Assembly (NCBI GenBank): GCA_910579035.1
Contig: CAJTSR010000013.1
Span: 1-64,000, forward strand
Direction of reading: 5' to 3'
Length of the DNA stretch: 64,000 bases
Source: an uncultured Muribaculaceae bacterium
Lineage (GTDB): Bacteria; Bacteroidota; Bacteroidia; Bacteroidales; Muribaculaceae
Part shown: positions 6,917-15,938 of the stretch, one piece after another
Layout of the letters: each line of letters opens with the position of its first letter
Numbering within the stretch: the stretch's first letter is position 1
Notes under the pieces: model-generated
Told to the model about the DNA's origin: nothing
Databases searched by the model: none
The model's input: the letters and a program-made list of their open reading frames with translations, nothing else
Program-made: the position numbers and the translations under genes

Positions 6917-7570
6917 TTATTCCTTGGTGCCGTAGGCCAGGTCGCCGGCGTCGCCGAGGCCCGGAACGATATAGCTGTGGTCGTTGATGCGGTCATCTAT
7001 AACGCCTACCCACAGCTCAGCCTCTGCCGGCATTACCGACTGCATATAGTCCACGGCCTGCTGCGAGGCTATGACGGAAGCCACATGCAGCTTGGCAGGC
7101 GCGCCTTTGGTAAGCAGCGCCTTGTAGCTAAGCTCCATCGAAGCACCGGTGGCAAGCATCGGGTCGCACAGTATCAGCGTCTTACCGTCAAGACGGGGGG
7201 AGGCAAGGTATTCGATAAGTATGTCGAAATTTTCTTTCTCCTTGTACTTGCGGTATGCCGACACAAAGGCGTTTTCCGCATTGTCGAAATAGCGCAGAAA
7301 GCCTTGGTGGAAAGGCACCCCGGCCCGGAAGATGGTGGCGAGCACTATCTGCTCGGCAATCACGCCGCACTCGGCTTCGACACCGAGAGGGGTTGTGACA
7401 GCGAGCTTCTTATATTCAAGCGTCTTGCTTATCTCATAGGCGAATATCTCGCCAAGGCGCTCAAGATTGCGACGGAAGCGCAGACGGTCGGACTGCACGC
7501 TTATATCGCGCATCTCGGCAAGGTACTGGCTTACAAGCGAGGGCTGAAGATCAAAATTATGTATTATCAT
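6917..7570 (-). CDS. upp: Uracil phosphoribosyltransferase
   Basis: This 217-residue enzyme makes UMP from uracil and PRPP, the salvage route for pyrimidines. The PRPP-binding loop is LILCDPMLATGAS (about residue 132) and the uracil-binding C-terminal loop is YIVPGLGDAGDLAYG. Length and order match bacterial Upp. It is the last gene of a probable pheT-yebC-M48-upp unit: it begins 36 bp after the M48 gene and is followed by a hairpin. No separate promoter was seen. Confidence 0.95.
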   Translation of the reverse strand: MIIHNFDLQPSLVSQYLAEMRDISVQSDRLRFRRNLERLGEIFAYEISKTLEYKKLAVTTPLGVEAECGVIAEQIVLATIFRAGVPFHQGFLRYFDNAENAFVSAYRKYKEKENFDILIEYLASPRLDGKTLILCDPMLATGASMELSYKALLTKGAPAKLHVASVIASQQAVDYMQSVMPAEAELWVGVIDDRINDHSYIVPGLGDAGDLAYGTKE

Positions 7571-7606
7571 AGCAGGTAAACGACTACAGATGCACCGATG
7601 TTTAGA

Positions 7607-8398
7607 TTACTCTACACCGTCCTTGTCGGCCTGCTCTTCCATACGCTTGATGCGCAGGTCGAGGTCGGGGTGGCTGGAGAACAGCTGGTTCATCTTGCTT
7701 GTCTTGCCTATGCCCTGCTCTTCCTGAAGGGCTTTAAGCTTCTTGAACGACAGAGCCATCGCGCGCGGGTTCTTTCCGTGCGATTTGAGGAACTCGTATC
7801 CGTAATCGTCAGCTTCTTTTTCCTGCTTCTGCGAGTAGGTGGCTCCGGCAAGGCTTTCACCGAGGGCACCGAGCTGGGAGTCGGTAAGGGCGGCGGCAAC
7901 ATTGCCCGTCGATGCCACGGCGTCCTTAAGAGCCGAGGTGAGCAAAGACTGCTTGAAGGCCTTCTTGGAGTGCTTCTTTGCAACGTGACCCACTTCGTGG
8001 CCTATCACGCCAAGCAGTTCGTCGTCGCTCATTATGTCCATCAGCGAAGAGAACACGCGCACACTGCCGTCGGCACACGCGAAAGCATTGACATCGATAA
8101 CATAGTACACCTTGAAATTCAAGGGTATGCCTTCAACCGATGTAAGACCCTGGGTAAGCGAGTCGAGGCGTTTGGTATAGGGGCTGTCGGCATCAGTCAC
8201 AGGGTTGTGCTTGTCCATCCAGTCGATATATTCCTTCACATACTGGGCCATTTGCTCGTCAGTAAGTGTCACGGCCTGAGCCACGCCGCCTAATGCTTTG
8301 GCAGCACGTCCGAGTTTTAATTTCTGAGCAGAAGCAGCAGGAGCTGCAAGAAGTACCAGAGCCGCCATAGCTCCGGCGATAAAACGGGCTATCTTCAT
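7607..8398 (-). CDS. M48 family metalloprotease, exported (LoiP/YggG-like)
   Basis: This 263-residue zinc protease has a signal peptide (residues 1-24, cleavage near ASA-QKL). Its HEVGH zinc motif lies at about residue 136, with the downstream third ligand in the EKEADDYGYEF helix. M48 proteases of this size act in the periplasm or at the outer membrane on misfolded envelope proteins; LoiP of E. coli is the nearest type. There is no lipobox cysteine after the signal peptide, so a soluble periplasmic form is more likely. It lies 17 bp after yebC and 36 bp before upp. Confidence 0.9.
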   Translation of the reverse strand: MKIARFIAGAMAALVLLAAPAASAQKLKLGRAAKALGGVAQAVTLTDEQMAQYVKEYIDWMDKHNPVTDADSPYTKRLDSLTQGLTSVEGIPLNFKVYYVIDVNAFACADGSVRVFSSLMDIMSDDELLGVIGHEVGHVAKKHSKKAFKQSLLTSALKDAVASTGNVAAALTDSQLGALGESLAGATYSQKQEKEADDYGYEFLKSHGKNPRAMALSFKKLKALQEEQGIGKTSKMNQLFSSHPDLDLRIKRMEEQADKDGVE

Positions 8399-8415
8399 TG
8401 TAAATGGGTATTTGT

Positions 8416-9150
8416 TTAGTCTTCGTCGCGCATATTGTGGAAAACGTTCTGAACGTCTTCGTCGTCTTCGAGTTTCTCGAGCAGCTTGTTGATGCTTTCG
8501 CGCTGTTCGGGGGTAACGTCCTTGAGGTCGTTGGGGATACGCTCGAACTCAGAACTTACTATCTCGAAGCCGTTTTCTTCGAGGTAAGTCTGTATGTGGG
8601 AGTATTCCTCGAAGGCACCGTAGAGAACAATGCTTTCGTTGCCGTCCTCATCTTCGTCGTGGCCGAGTTCGTCCACACCGTAGTCAATCAGCTCAAGCTC
8701 GAGGTCGTCGAGGCTCACGCCTTCCTTGGGTTTGATTTTGAACACGCACTTGTGCTCGAAGAGGAATGTCAGCGAGCCTTGAGTGCCGAGCGAGCCTCCG
8801 TGCTTGTTGAAGTACGAGCGCACGTTTGCCACGGTACGGGTATTGTTGTCGGTGGCTGCCTCGACAAAGATGGCGATGCCGAAGGGGCCGTAGCCTTCGT
8901 AGGATATTTCCTTGTAATCGCTTGAATCTTTTTCGGTTGCCTTCTTGATGGCGCGCTCAACGGTGTCTTTGGGCATATTGGCGGCCTTGGCGTTCTGCAT
9001 AAGAGCGCGCAGACGCGGATTGGTGTCGGGGTCGGGACCGCCGGCCTTGGCGGCTATGGTTATTTCCTTGCCTATGCGCGTGAAAGTACGCGACATATTA
9101 CCCCAGCGTTTGAGTTTGCGGGCTTTGCGGTATTCAAATGCTCTTCCCAT
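8416..9150 (-). CDS. YebC/PmpR-family protein
   Basis: This 244-residue cytoplasmic protein has the three-domain YebC fold, starting with the conserved MGRAFEYRKARKLKRWG block. Family members act as DNA-binding regulators or, as recently proposed for YebC types, as translation factors that relieve ribosome stalling at proline runs. GYGPFGIAIFVEAATDNNTR is the family's middle motif. It lies between pheT (40 bp upstream) and the M48 protease (17 bp downstream), probably in one message. Confidence 0.93.
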   Translation of the reverse strand: MGRAFEYRKARKLKRWGNMSRTFTRIGKEITIAAKAGGPDPDTNPRLRALMQNAKAANMPKDTVERAIKKATEKDSSDYKEISYEGYGPFGIAIFVEAATDNNTRTVANVRSYFNKHGGSLGTQGSLTFLFEHKCVFKIKPKEGVSLDDLELELIDYGVDELGHDEDEDGNESIVLYGAFEEYSHIQTYLEENGFEIVSSEFERIPNDLKDVTPEQRESINKLLEKLEDDEDVQNVFHNMRDED

Positions 9151-9190
9151 CGTATTTTTGTGATATTATATTGTTTTGATTATTCTGTTA

Positions 9191-11662
9191 TTAACGGAGT
9201 TCGGCGTTGAAGCGGGAGCGGAGGGTGTCGACCACCTTGGCCATTATCTTGTCGATATGCTTGTCCTGCAGCGTCTTTTCGTCGTCCTGCAGGGTTATGG
9301 ATATGGCATACGATTTCTTGCCGGCAGGCAGCTTGTCACCCTCGTACACGTCGAAAAGCTCCACGGAGCGCAGCAGGCGTCGCTCGGCGTCGCGCACGGC
9401 GGCTTCGATGTCGGCCATTGCAACCTCGGCGCCGATAAGGAGCGAAAGGTCGCGCTTCACGGGCTGGGTCTTAGGCAGCGGAGCGTAGAGCACGTTATGG
9501 CGAGAGGATATGCGGGCAACAGCGTCCCAGTCAAGCTCGGCAAAGAACACGGGCACCTTGATGCCACATCGACGGCAGATGGCTGCCGACACTATGCCGG
9601 CGCGGCCTATTGTCTGGCCTTTGGACGACACGACTGCGAGAGCGTGGTCGAAGATACCGCCCTCGCACTGTTCAGCCGCCTTGAACGATGCCTCCACCCC
9701 GCAGCGTGCCAGCACTCCGGCCACTGCCGCCTTAAGGTCGAACACCGTTGCTTCCTCGCGGCAGCGCAGCCAGTTGCCCGAACGCGTGGCTCCTGTAAGC
9801 CACATGCCCAAGCGGGCGCCCTCGGCATAGGGGGCAAGGGGAGCGTCGGTCGTTGACTCCTTGGCGGGGTCGAGCGAGTAAACATTGCCGAACTCATAGA
9901 AAGCGAGGTCGGCCGAGCGACGGTTGATATTATGCTCTACCGATTCAAGACCACCGAAAAGAAGGGTCTGGCGCATGACGTTGAGATCCTGGCTAAGCGG
10001 GTTGAGCAGATGCACGCACTTGCTTGCAGGATATTCCGCAAGGCCCTCATAGTAGGATTCGGCAGTTAGGGAGTTGTTGAGTATCTCGTTCCAGCCCGCG
10101 CCGGTAAGCTGCTCGGCGATAGTGCGGCGAAGGTCGTCGGCAGCATCGACAGCGGTCTTGAACGACAAGCTGGCGTGGAGCGAGTCGCTCATAGCTATGT
10201 TGTTATAACCATAGATTCGTAGCACGTCCTCGATTACATCGCAGGCACGGCGCACGTCCACACGGTATGTCGGCACCATAAGCTCGAGAACGTCGTCACC
10301 GATCATCGAAACCTCCACTTCGAGAGAACGCAATATGTCAACAATGGTGTCGTGCGGCAACTCGCGGCCAATCAGGGCGTCAAACTCGCCGAAGGTGGTG
10401 CACACCGGGTAGCTTCCAACCTTTTCGGGATACCAGTCGACAAGCTCGCCCACAATTTCAGCCCCGGCAAGCTCGCGCATCATAATGGCGGCAAGCTTCA
10501 GAGCGTACAGACACCCGTTGGGATCCACGCCGCGCTCGAAACGGAACGACGAATCAGTGCTTATGCCCAGACGGCGAGCCGTACGACGCACCGAGGTGGG
10601 ATTGAAGCAGGCACTTTCGAGGAAAATATCTGTCGTAGCCTCGGTCACACCCGAGTCAAGACCACCGAAAACACCGGCGATACACTTAGGCTCGATGCCG
10701 TCGCATATCATAAGGTCGGTGCCTTCGAGCTTGCGCTCCACACCGTCGAGTGTGGTAAATTTCTCGCCGAAAGAACGGCGTACCACGATCTGACCCTCGT
10801 ACAGCGTCGAGGCATCGAAAGCGTGCAGCGGCTGGCCGAACGCGTGGAGTATGTAGTTGGTGATATCCACCACATTATTTATAGGGTGCATGCCGATAAG
10901 CGACAGACGCTGCTTGAGCCAGTCGGGACTCTCGGCCACCTTGGCTCCGCGAAGCGTTATACCGCAGTAGCGGGTAACACCGTCGGCAGCCTTTATGTCG
11001 ACCGATACCCCCTTGTCAGAAGGCTTGTCGATCGAGAATGACTCCACACTTGGCTTGTGGGCCTTGACAGGCGTCTTGTGGCACGACAGCCATGCCGCCA
11101 GATCACGGGCCACACCATAATGCGAAGCCGCGTCGATACGGTTAGGGGTAAGGTCTACCTCCAGCACATAATCATTCTCAATCTTGAAATACTCAGCGGC
11201 AGGACGGCCCACAAAAGCCTCCGCTTCGGCCGGAAGAACTATGATTCCGTCGTGCGAATTGCCCACGCCGATTTCGTCCTCGGCACATATCATACCGAAC
11301 GACTCGACACCGCGAATCTTAGATTTCTTGATTTTAAACGACGACCCGTCAGGACCATAAAGAGTTGTGCCTACCGTGGCAACAACCACAGTCTGCCCGG
11401 CAGCCACATTGGGCGCGCCGCATACAATCTGCACCGGACCTTCGCCAAGCTCCACCGTGGTGACATGAAGATGGTCGCTGTCGGGGTGCTCGGCGCAAGT
11501 AAGAACCTTGCCTATGACAATGCCGGCAAGTCCTCCACGGATAGATTCAACGGTTTCCACGCCTCCCGTTTCAAGACCTATAGAGGTAAGAGCGGCAGAG
11601 AGCTCTTCGGGGGTAAGCTCGAAGTCCACATAGTCCTTGAGCCATTTATATGATACGTTCAT
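9191..11662 (-). CDS. pheT: Phenylalanine-tRNA ligase beta subunit
   Basis: This 823-residue subunit forms the alpha2-beta2 enzyme that charges tRNA-Phe. In order: the N-terminal EMAP/tRNA-binding domain (VGKVLTCAEHPDSDHLHVTTVE), the B3/B4 editing region that hydrolyses mischarged Tyr-tRNA-Phe, B5, the catalytic-like domain, and the C-terminal anticodon-binding FDX-ACB domain (PVKRDLSLL near 720). Full length for the family. pheS is not adjacent, as is usual in Bacteroidales. A consensus promoter sits 58 bp upstream. Confidence 0.97.
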   Translation of the reverse strand: MNVSYKWLKDYVDFELTPEELSAALTSIGLETGGVETVESIRGGLAGIVIGKVLTCAEHPDSDHLHVTTVELGEGPVQIVCGAPNVAAGQTVVVATVGTTLYGPDGSSFKIKKSKIRGVESFGMICAEDEIGVGNSHDGIIVLPAEAEAFVGRPAAEYFKIENDYVLEVDLTPNRIDAASHYGVARDLAAWLSCHKTPVKAHKPSVESFSIDKPSDKGVSVDIKAADGVTRYCGITLRGAKVAESPDWLKQRLSLIGMHPINNVVDITNYILHAFGQPLHAFDASTLYEGQIVVRRSFGEKFTTLDGVERKLEGTDLMICDGIEPKCIAGVFGGLDSGVTEATTDIFLESACFNPTSVRRTARRLGISTDSSFRFERGVDPNGCLYALKLAAIMMRELAGAEIVGELVDWYPEKVGSYPVCTTFGEFDALIGRELPHDTIVDILRSLEVEVSMIGDDVLELMVPTYRVDVRRACDVIEDVLRIYGYNNIAMSDSLHASLSFKTAVDAADDLRRTIAEQLTGAGWNEILNNSLTAESYYEGLAEYPASKCVHLLNPLSQDLNVMRQTLLFGGLESVEHNINRRSADLAFYEFGNVYSLDPAKESTTDAPLAPYAEGARLGMWLTGATRSGNWLRCREEATVFDLKAAVAGVLARCGVEASFKAAEQCEGGIFDHALAVVSSKGQTIGRAGIVSAAICRRCGIKVPVFFAELDWDAVARISSRHNVLYAPLPKTQPVKRDLSLLIGAEVAMADIEAAVRDAERRLLRSVELFDVYEGDKLPAGKKSYAISITLQDDEKTLQDKHIDKIMAKVVDTLRSRFNAELR

Positions 11663-11719
11663 TCTGCAGAAAATGTTATCACACTATAATAATAAAGCCA
11701 CTACGTGACTTTCAACCTG

Positions 11720-11750
11720 CAAATTTAGCGTTTTTTAGCGACACCGCAAA
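11720..11750 (-). promoter_or_regulatory. pheT operon promoter
   Basis: TTTG (11750-11747), 19 nt, TAAATTTG (11727-11720) on the minus strand is a full match to the Bacteroidetes promoter. It leaves a leader of about 50 nt. No terminator or leader peptide is visible between it and pheT. Confidence 0.8.
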
Positions 11751-11838
11751 AGCCTCACCCCCCAACTATCTCTAAACTCGGCCCGCCACTTAACAGGTTG
11801 CGGCCATTATCACCAACCACACCGGCCTACATCAATGA

Positions 11839-11864
11839 AAAAAGCGCCGGGAGAGGCGCTTTTT
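11839..11864 (-). terminator. Terminator after PCMD gene
   Basis: AAAAAGCGCC (11839-11848) pairs with GGCGCTTTTT (11855-11864), giving a stem and a T tail just past the PCMD stop codon. The hairpin is symmetrical and could work in both directions. Confidence 0.8.
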
Positions 11865-11883
11865 GTGAGTTTTTTGACAGTGT

Positions 11884-12843
11884 TCAGTAGAGCATGGCAA
11901 CGTTGTCGACCCAGAGGGTCATACCGGGTGTGCCTGTGTAGGGCTTGCCGCTGCCTGAGGAGAACATCACTATGACGTGCGTGGGGGTGGCGTCGGCATT
12001 ATCCCAGCCGACTTCGTTGACCGGCACCATCTTTCCACGCGAGTTGCGGGCATAGTAGCTGTGGTCTTCTTCGATAAGGCCCATATACGGCTTGAAGAAC
12101 GGCTCTGAGCTTATATCGCCGTAATGCACGGCGAGTTTATGGCCATTGACCCAGCCAGCAGTGGACTTTCCAAACAGTTCGCGGCCGGTGCCGACTCTTT
12201 TGGCATAGAGCTTGCCGTCCTCATCCTCCCACCGGCGCTGGAGTATTATGAATACTTCGGCCTTGTCGACGGCGTTGATGGTCTTTTTTTTGCCGAAGCC
12301 GTTGGAATATATCATTTTGGCATCAGCGGGAACACTCAGGCGGTAATCGAAGCTCAATGCCGATGGTCGCTTTGTGAAGGGCACGCCCATCTCCATTTTT
12401 GAATACGGGTCGGACGTCGATTTTATAGGTTCGAACATACGTCCGAGGAAAAGCGTGCCGGCTACCATTACGTCGATATTCACTATGCCTATGGCCTTGC
12501 AGTTTTCAAGGCGTGTGCAGAGCTTGGCGCATTTGTTGCCGGGAGCGCGTTCGTCGGGGTATACGGCGTTGCTTGTCTTGGTTATGCCCATTACCTTGGC
12601 CATAACGTTCGACGAAGCCCACGGCGTCCCTCCTTCCGGCACGTAGGGTTCGTCGCCATCGACGGTCTTTTCGGGGCCGACGGCATATACCTGCACGGTA
12701 TTGCCTCCGAGCACTGCCGATTCTTTGATGTTTCGGGTGACCCATGTGTCGAAATCACCATAGGCTACAGGCTCCACGCGCTGAGCCTGAACATACGCGG
12801 CGGTAATTAATACTGATGATATTATAGTATAGATTCTTCTCAT
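11884..12843 (-). CDS. PCMD-domain (putative carbohydrate metabolism) exported protein
   Basis: This 319-residue protein has a signal peptide (about 1-20, ending VQA-QRV) and a single beta-sandwich-like domain ending in TLWVDNVAMLY, the typical end of PCMD domains found in surface proteins of gut Bacteroidales. The domain's name rests on genomic linkage to glycan loci; its function is unproven and no polysaccharide-utilisation genes are nearby. No T9SS tail follows the domain. It is monocistronic, with a terminator at 11839-11864, and its upstream region is filled by a long imperfect palindrome (12871-13044). Confidence 0.75.
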   Translation of the reverse strand: MRRIYTIISSVLITAAYVQAQRVEPVAYGDFDTWVTRNIKESAVLGGNTVQVYAVGPEKTVDGDEPYVPEGGTPWASSNVMAKVMGITKTSNAVYPDERAPGNKCAKLCTRLENCKAIGIVNIDVMVAGTLFLGRMFEPIKSTSDPYSKMEMGVPFTKRPSALSFDYRLSVPADAKMIYSNGFGKKKTINAVDKAEVFIILQRRWEDEDGKLYAKRVGTGRELFGKSTAGWVNGHKLAVHYGDISSEPFFKPYMGLIEEDHSYYARNSRGKMVPVNEVGWDNADATPTHVIVMFSSGSGKPYTGTPGMTLWVDNVAMLY

Positions 12844-12870
12844 AAGATAGTTGAAAAACGTGTTGTTGCA

Positions 12871-13044
12871 AACCTATTCCAAGAATAGGTTGAATTTATC
12901 TTTATGAAATTTTTAGAGGTCTTTTCGGCTTTTTTCAAGCTTTCGTTCAATCATTATGGCACCCCATAACTCTTTCACTCAATCTTAAAACAAGCTCGAA
13001 AAACCTCTCTAATTATTAGCATAAGCTAAATCCAACCTATTCTT
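12871..13044. repeat. Long imperfect palindrome upstream of PCMD gene (MITE-like)
   Basis: The 322-bp gap between the PCMD start and ispF holds this element and a terminator. Arms 12881-12898 (AAGAATAGGTTGAATTTA) and 13027-13044 match in inverted orientation at 17 of 18 positions. Weaker complementarity continues inward through TAGAG-GT and TTTTCG to a central TTATGG/CCATAA. A second perfect repeat, AACCTATTC-CAA-GAATAGGTT (12871-12891), sits at the gene-proximal end. No transposase, target duplication or convincing promoter box is seen inside. It could be a MITE relic, a long RNA hairpin or an invertible segment. Confidence 0.6.
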
Positions 13045-13096
13045 AAAACACGCGTTTGCAGACAGCGGTTCGACCTGTGATTCCCAAAGGTACGCC

Positions 13097-13130
13097 AAAA
13101 GCCCCGAGCGCGCAACGCCACGGGGCTTTT
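13097..13130 (-). terminator. Terminator of the rsmI-porV-ispF unit
   Basis: AAAAGCCCCG (13097-13106) pairs with CGGGGCTTTT (13121-13130), 35 bp past the ispF stop codon. Confidence 0.8.
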
Positions 13131-13165
13131 ACAAGTATTTGACTCCAACAATAGGCCCAAAGGGG

Positions 13166-13654
13166 CTAATTCCTCACCACCAAGGCCGTGGCCATGGCTG
13201 CGATGCCCTCCTTGCGCCCGGTGAATCCGAGTTTTTCGGTGGTTGTGGCCTTGACGCTTACCCGGCCAAGGTCGATGGCGAGGTCTGCCGCCACATTGGC
13301 CCGCATGGCCTCTATATGGGGTAGCATTTTGGGCGCCTGCGCCATTATGGTTATGTCGGCATTGCACGGCCTGAATCCTTCGCCGGCGAGTATTTCCACC
13401 ACCCTGCGAAGAAGCATGCGCGAATCGGCGCCTTTCCAGCGCGGGTCGGTGTCGGGGAAGTGTTTGCCTATGTCGCCGAGCGCTGCCGCTCCGAGAAGGG
13501 CGTCGGCAAGGGCGTGGAGGGCGACGTCGGCGTCGCTATGGCCGAGCAGTCCGAGCTCGAAGGGAATATCGACGCCACATATTATGCACGGACGCCCCTC
13601 CACGAGGCGGTGGACATCGAATCCGTTGCCTATTCTGAAATCGGGAATCATCAT
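13166..13654 (-). CDS. ispF: 2-C-methyl-D-erythritol 2,4-cyclodiphosphate synthase
   Basis: This 162-residue enzyme closes the cyclic diphosphate in the MEP isoprenoid pathway, working as a trimer with zinc. Metal ligands are in the N-terminal DVHRL motif (D13, H15) and in GHSDADVALHALADALLGA; the C-terminal ATTTEKLGFTGRKEGIAA block closes the active site. A second ATG three bases in is an equal start candidate. It starts 12 bp after porV and is followed by a terminator, so it is the last gene of that unit. No other MEP gene is in the window. Confidence 0.96.
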   Translation of the reverse strand: MMIPDFRIGNGFDVHRLVEGRPCIICGVDIPFELGLLGHSDADVALHALADALLGAAALGDIGKHFPDTDPRWKGADSRMLLRRVVEILAGEGFRPCNADITIMAQAPKMLPHIEAMRANVAADLAIDLGRVSVKATTTEKLGFTGRKEGIAAMATALVVRN

Positions 13655-13666
13655 ACCTCCAGAGTG

Positions 13667-14875
13667 TTATCTGCGTTTGCCAAGGAGGTCGCGAAGACCG
13701 TCCATATCGAAGGTGAGGGTGAAGCGCAGGGTCTGGTCGAGCGGCGATGTCTGGGCCGTGGCCAGCATGTAGGAGGCATCAAGACGCACCACGTTGAGCG
13801 AGAAACCGGCTCCGAGGCCGAAATACTGGCGGTTGCCCTTGTTGGCGTGTTCGTAGTAGTAGCCGGCGCGGAGGAAGAACTGGTTGTTGTACGAATACTC
13901 GCCGCCGAACGATATGTTTATTTCCTGAAGCTCTTCCTTGAAACCGCCGGGAGCGTCGCCAAAGGACTTGAATATGCCCGTGATAGGCGACATATTCTTC
14001 CAGTCCTCAAGCTTCTGTATGTATTCTTCTTCGCCCTCTATGCCTTCGGCATAGTCGCTGCGACGCGGCTTCGTGGGCACGAGGAGCTTGTTGAGGTCAA
14101 GGCTGAGCGCGAGATTATGGTAGTCGGCAAGCGGGAAGGTGAACGTGGTGCCCAGACGCAGGGTGGTGGGCAGGAAGGCCGGATTCTCACCGCCGTCATA
14201 TGACACCTTTGAGCCGATATTGGATATGTTCCAGCCCCACGACCACTGGCACTCATTCCGGCCGATTATGGGATATGTGGTATAAAAACCGGCAATATCG
14301 GCGGCAAAGGCCGATGCCCCGGTACTCTGGTCGCCGGCATAGGATTCGGAGAAACCGAGAGCGGAATATATGTAGCGGAACACCACGCCCATCGAGAATT
14401 TCTCGGACAACTTGCGCGAGTATCCTACATCGAACGACATTTCGTAGGGATTCAGCGACTGGCCTGCTATATTCTCGCCGTTCTGCCTTGTGGTTACTTC
14501 TCCGAGCGAGAAATAACGCAGCGAAGCACTCACGGCCTGATTGTCGGACGAGCCTATTTTGTAATATCCCGAAAGATCGGCAAGGAAAATGTCGTTGACA
14601 AGTTTCCGCAACCACGGGGTATAGTTGAGCGACACTGCTGCCTGGCTGTATGCAAAGGCATACTTCGACGGGTTCCAGAACTGCGAGTTTGCATCGGGTT
14701 CTGTCGCCGCGCCAAGGTCGCCCATCGAGGCACCACGCGCGTCGGGAGCTATGCCAAGAGATGTAACACCGGTTTCAACGGGGTTGAACTCGTTCTTGCC
14801 GTCCTGCGCCACCACCTGTGCGGCGCCATAGGCCATCAGCAAGACAATAGATATGATACGGAATGTGAATTTCAT
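13667..14875 (-). CDS. porV: Type IX secretion system outer-membrane protein PorV
   Basis: This 402-residue protein has a signal peptide (about 1-23, VVA-QDG) followed by a beta-barrel of the FadL-like PorV/LptO type, starting with TSLGIAPDARGASMGDLGAA. PorV shuttles cargo from the translocon to the attachment complex that anchors proteins to the cell surface. Its presence implies a working T9SS, and two proteins at 38.9-42.9 kb carry matching C-terminal sorting tails. It lies 82 bp after the MBL hydrolase and 12 bp before ispF. The last residues (FTLTFDMDGLRDLLGKRR) look like a final strand plus short tail. Confidence 0.9.
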   Translation of the reverse strand: MKFTFRIISIVLLMAYGAAQVVAQDGKNEFNPVETGVTSLGIAPDARGASMGDLGAATEPDANSQFWNPSKYAFAYSQAAVSLNYTPWLRKLVNDIFLADLSGYYKIGSSDNQAVSASLRYFSLGEVTTRQNGENIAGQSLNPYEMSFDVGYSRKLSEKFSMGVVFRYIYSALGFSESYAGDQSTGASAFAADIAGFYTTYPIIGRNECQWSWGWNISNIGSKVSYDGGENPAFLPTTLRLGTTFTFPLADYHNLALSLDLNKLLVPTKPRRSDYAEGIEGEEEYIQKLEDWKNMSPITGIFKSFGDAPGGFKEELQEINISFGGEYSYNNQFFLRAGYYYEHANKGNRQYFGLGAGFSLNVVRLDASYMLATAQTSPLDQTLRFTLTFDMDGLRDLLGKRR

Positions 14876-14957
14876 TTAGAGGGCTAAAGTCGTCGTCTTA
14901 TGTGCCGTCTACATAAAGCCGGTACTATAATAACTATACCTGAGCCAAAATATTGTG

Positions 14958-15932
14958 CTAAAGTACAATCAACGGGGACGATTCGAGCCTCGGCAACACC
15001 GACAGGCAGAGGCGGCCTCCGGCCTCGGCATGCGGCTCGTCGTGACCGGGAGATATGGCCACACCGGCTTCCTCAAGCGCACCGCGCACACAGCCCAGAG
15101 CAAGCTGCGGAGTGTTATTGTCAAGGCTAAGATGGCAGAGGAATATGCGGCGGAGCGTCCCGGCAGGCGCTACGGCGGCAAGGTAGCGGGCTGTGTCGGC
15201 ATTGTCGAGATGCCCTGTGGTGGAAGCTATGCGCGCCTTGAGATATACCGGATAGCGGCCGTTGCGGAGCATTCCGGCATCGTAGTTGGCCTCTATCATC
15301 AGGTGCTCGGCCTTGCGGATATAATGGTCGGCGCGCGCCGTTATCGTGCCAGTGTCGGTGGTTATCACAAAGACTGTGCCGCCGCCTTCGATGCAGAAAC
15401 CGGCATTGTCGGTGCCGTCGTGGCTTGTTTCAAAGGCTGTAATGGTAAGCGAACCCGCCTTGAAAGGAAACTCCTTGTATATCGGCGCGTGGTAGTCTTT
15501 GATACGCCTTGACATACTGTGGCGCCTCAGCAGGCCCGTCATAGCCTTGGGCGTGGCAAAGATACGCATATGCTTGAAGCGCCTCAGAATGGCATAGGCG
15601 TATCGCACATGGTCGCCGTGGTCGTGAGTGAGTATTATGCCCTGTATAGTGGACGGATTCACACCGTTGGCCGCCAGCTCGGCAAGAACGGTGTTGTTGT
15701 CGACTCCGGCATCGATCAGGATTCCGCACGAAGGAGTACCCACATAGGCGCAGTTACCGCTGCTGCCGCTGCCGAAAGACATAAAGCGGAGCCTCTCGGG
15801 CACGGCGAGCACGTCGTCGCTCATCGGTACAAGCTCTGAGTCGGTATCGTATGCTCCCTCTGATATCTCGAAAAGGTTCGGCTGCTCCTGTCCGTAAATC
15901 TGCTGCTTGAATTTTTGGCGACGTCGACTCAT
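14958..15932 (-). CDS. MBL-fold metallohydrolase (YycJ/WalJ-like)
   Basis: This 324-residue predicted nuclease or hydrolase has an N-terminal extension of about 50 residues and then a metallo-beta-lactamase domain opening with SFGSGSSGNC. The metal-binding motif is THDHGDH (about residue 102), with later ligands in SHDGTD and in NYDAGML. Bacillus YycJ, the closest described type, is implicated in DNA mismatch repair and cell-wall regulation; the Bacteroidales role is untested. It starts 6 bp after rsmI and clearly belongs to that unit. Confidence 0.85.
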   Translation of the reverse strand: MSRRRQKFKQQIYGQEQPNLFEISEGAYDTDSELVPMSDDVLAVPERLRFMSFGSGSSGNCAYVGTPSCGILIDAGVDNNTVLAELAANGVNPSTIQGIILTHDHGDHVRYAYAILRRFKHMRIFATPKAMTGLLRRHSMSRRIKDYHAPIYKEFPFKAGSLTITAFETSHDGTDNAGFCIEGGGTVFVITTDTGTITARADHYIRKAEHLMIEANYDAGMLRNGRYPVYLKARIASTTGHLDNADTARYLAAVAPAGTLRRIFLCHLSLDNNTPQLALGCVRGALEEAGVAISPGHDEPHAEAGGRLCLSVLPRLESSPLIVL

Positions 15933-15938
15933 TGTGAT

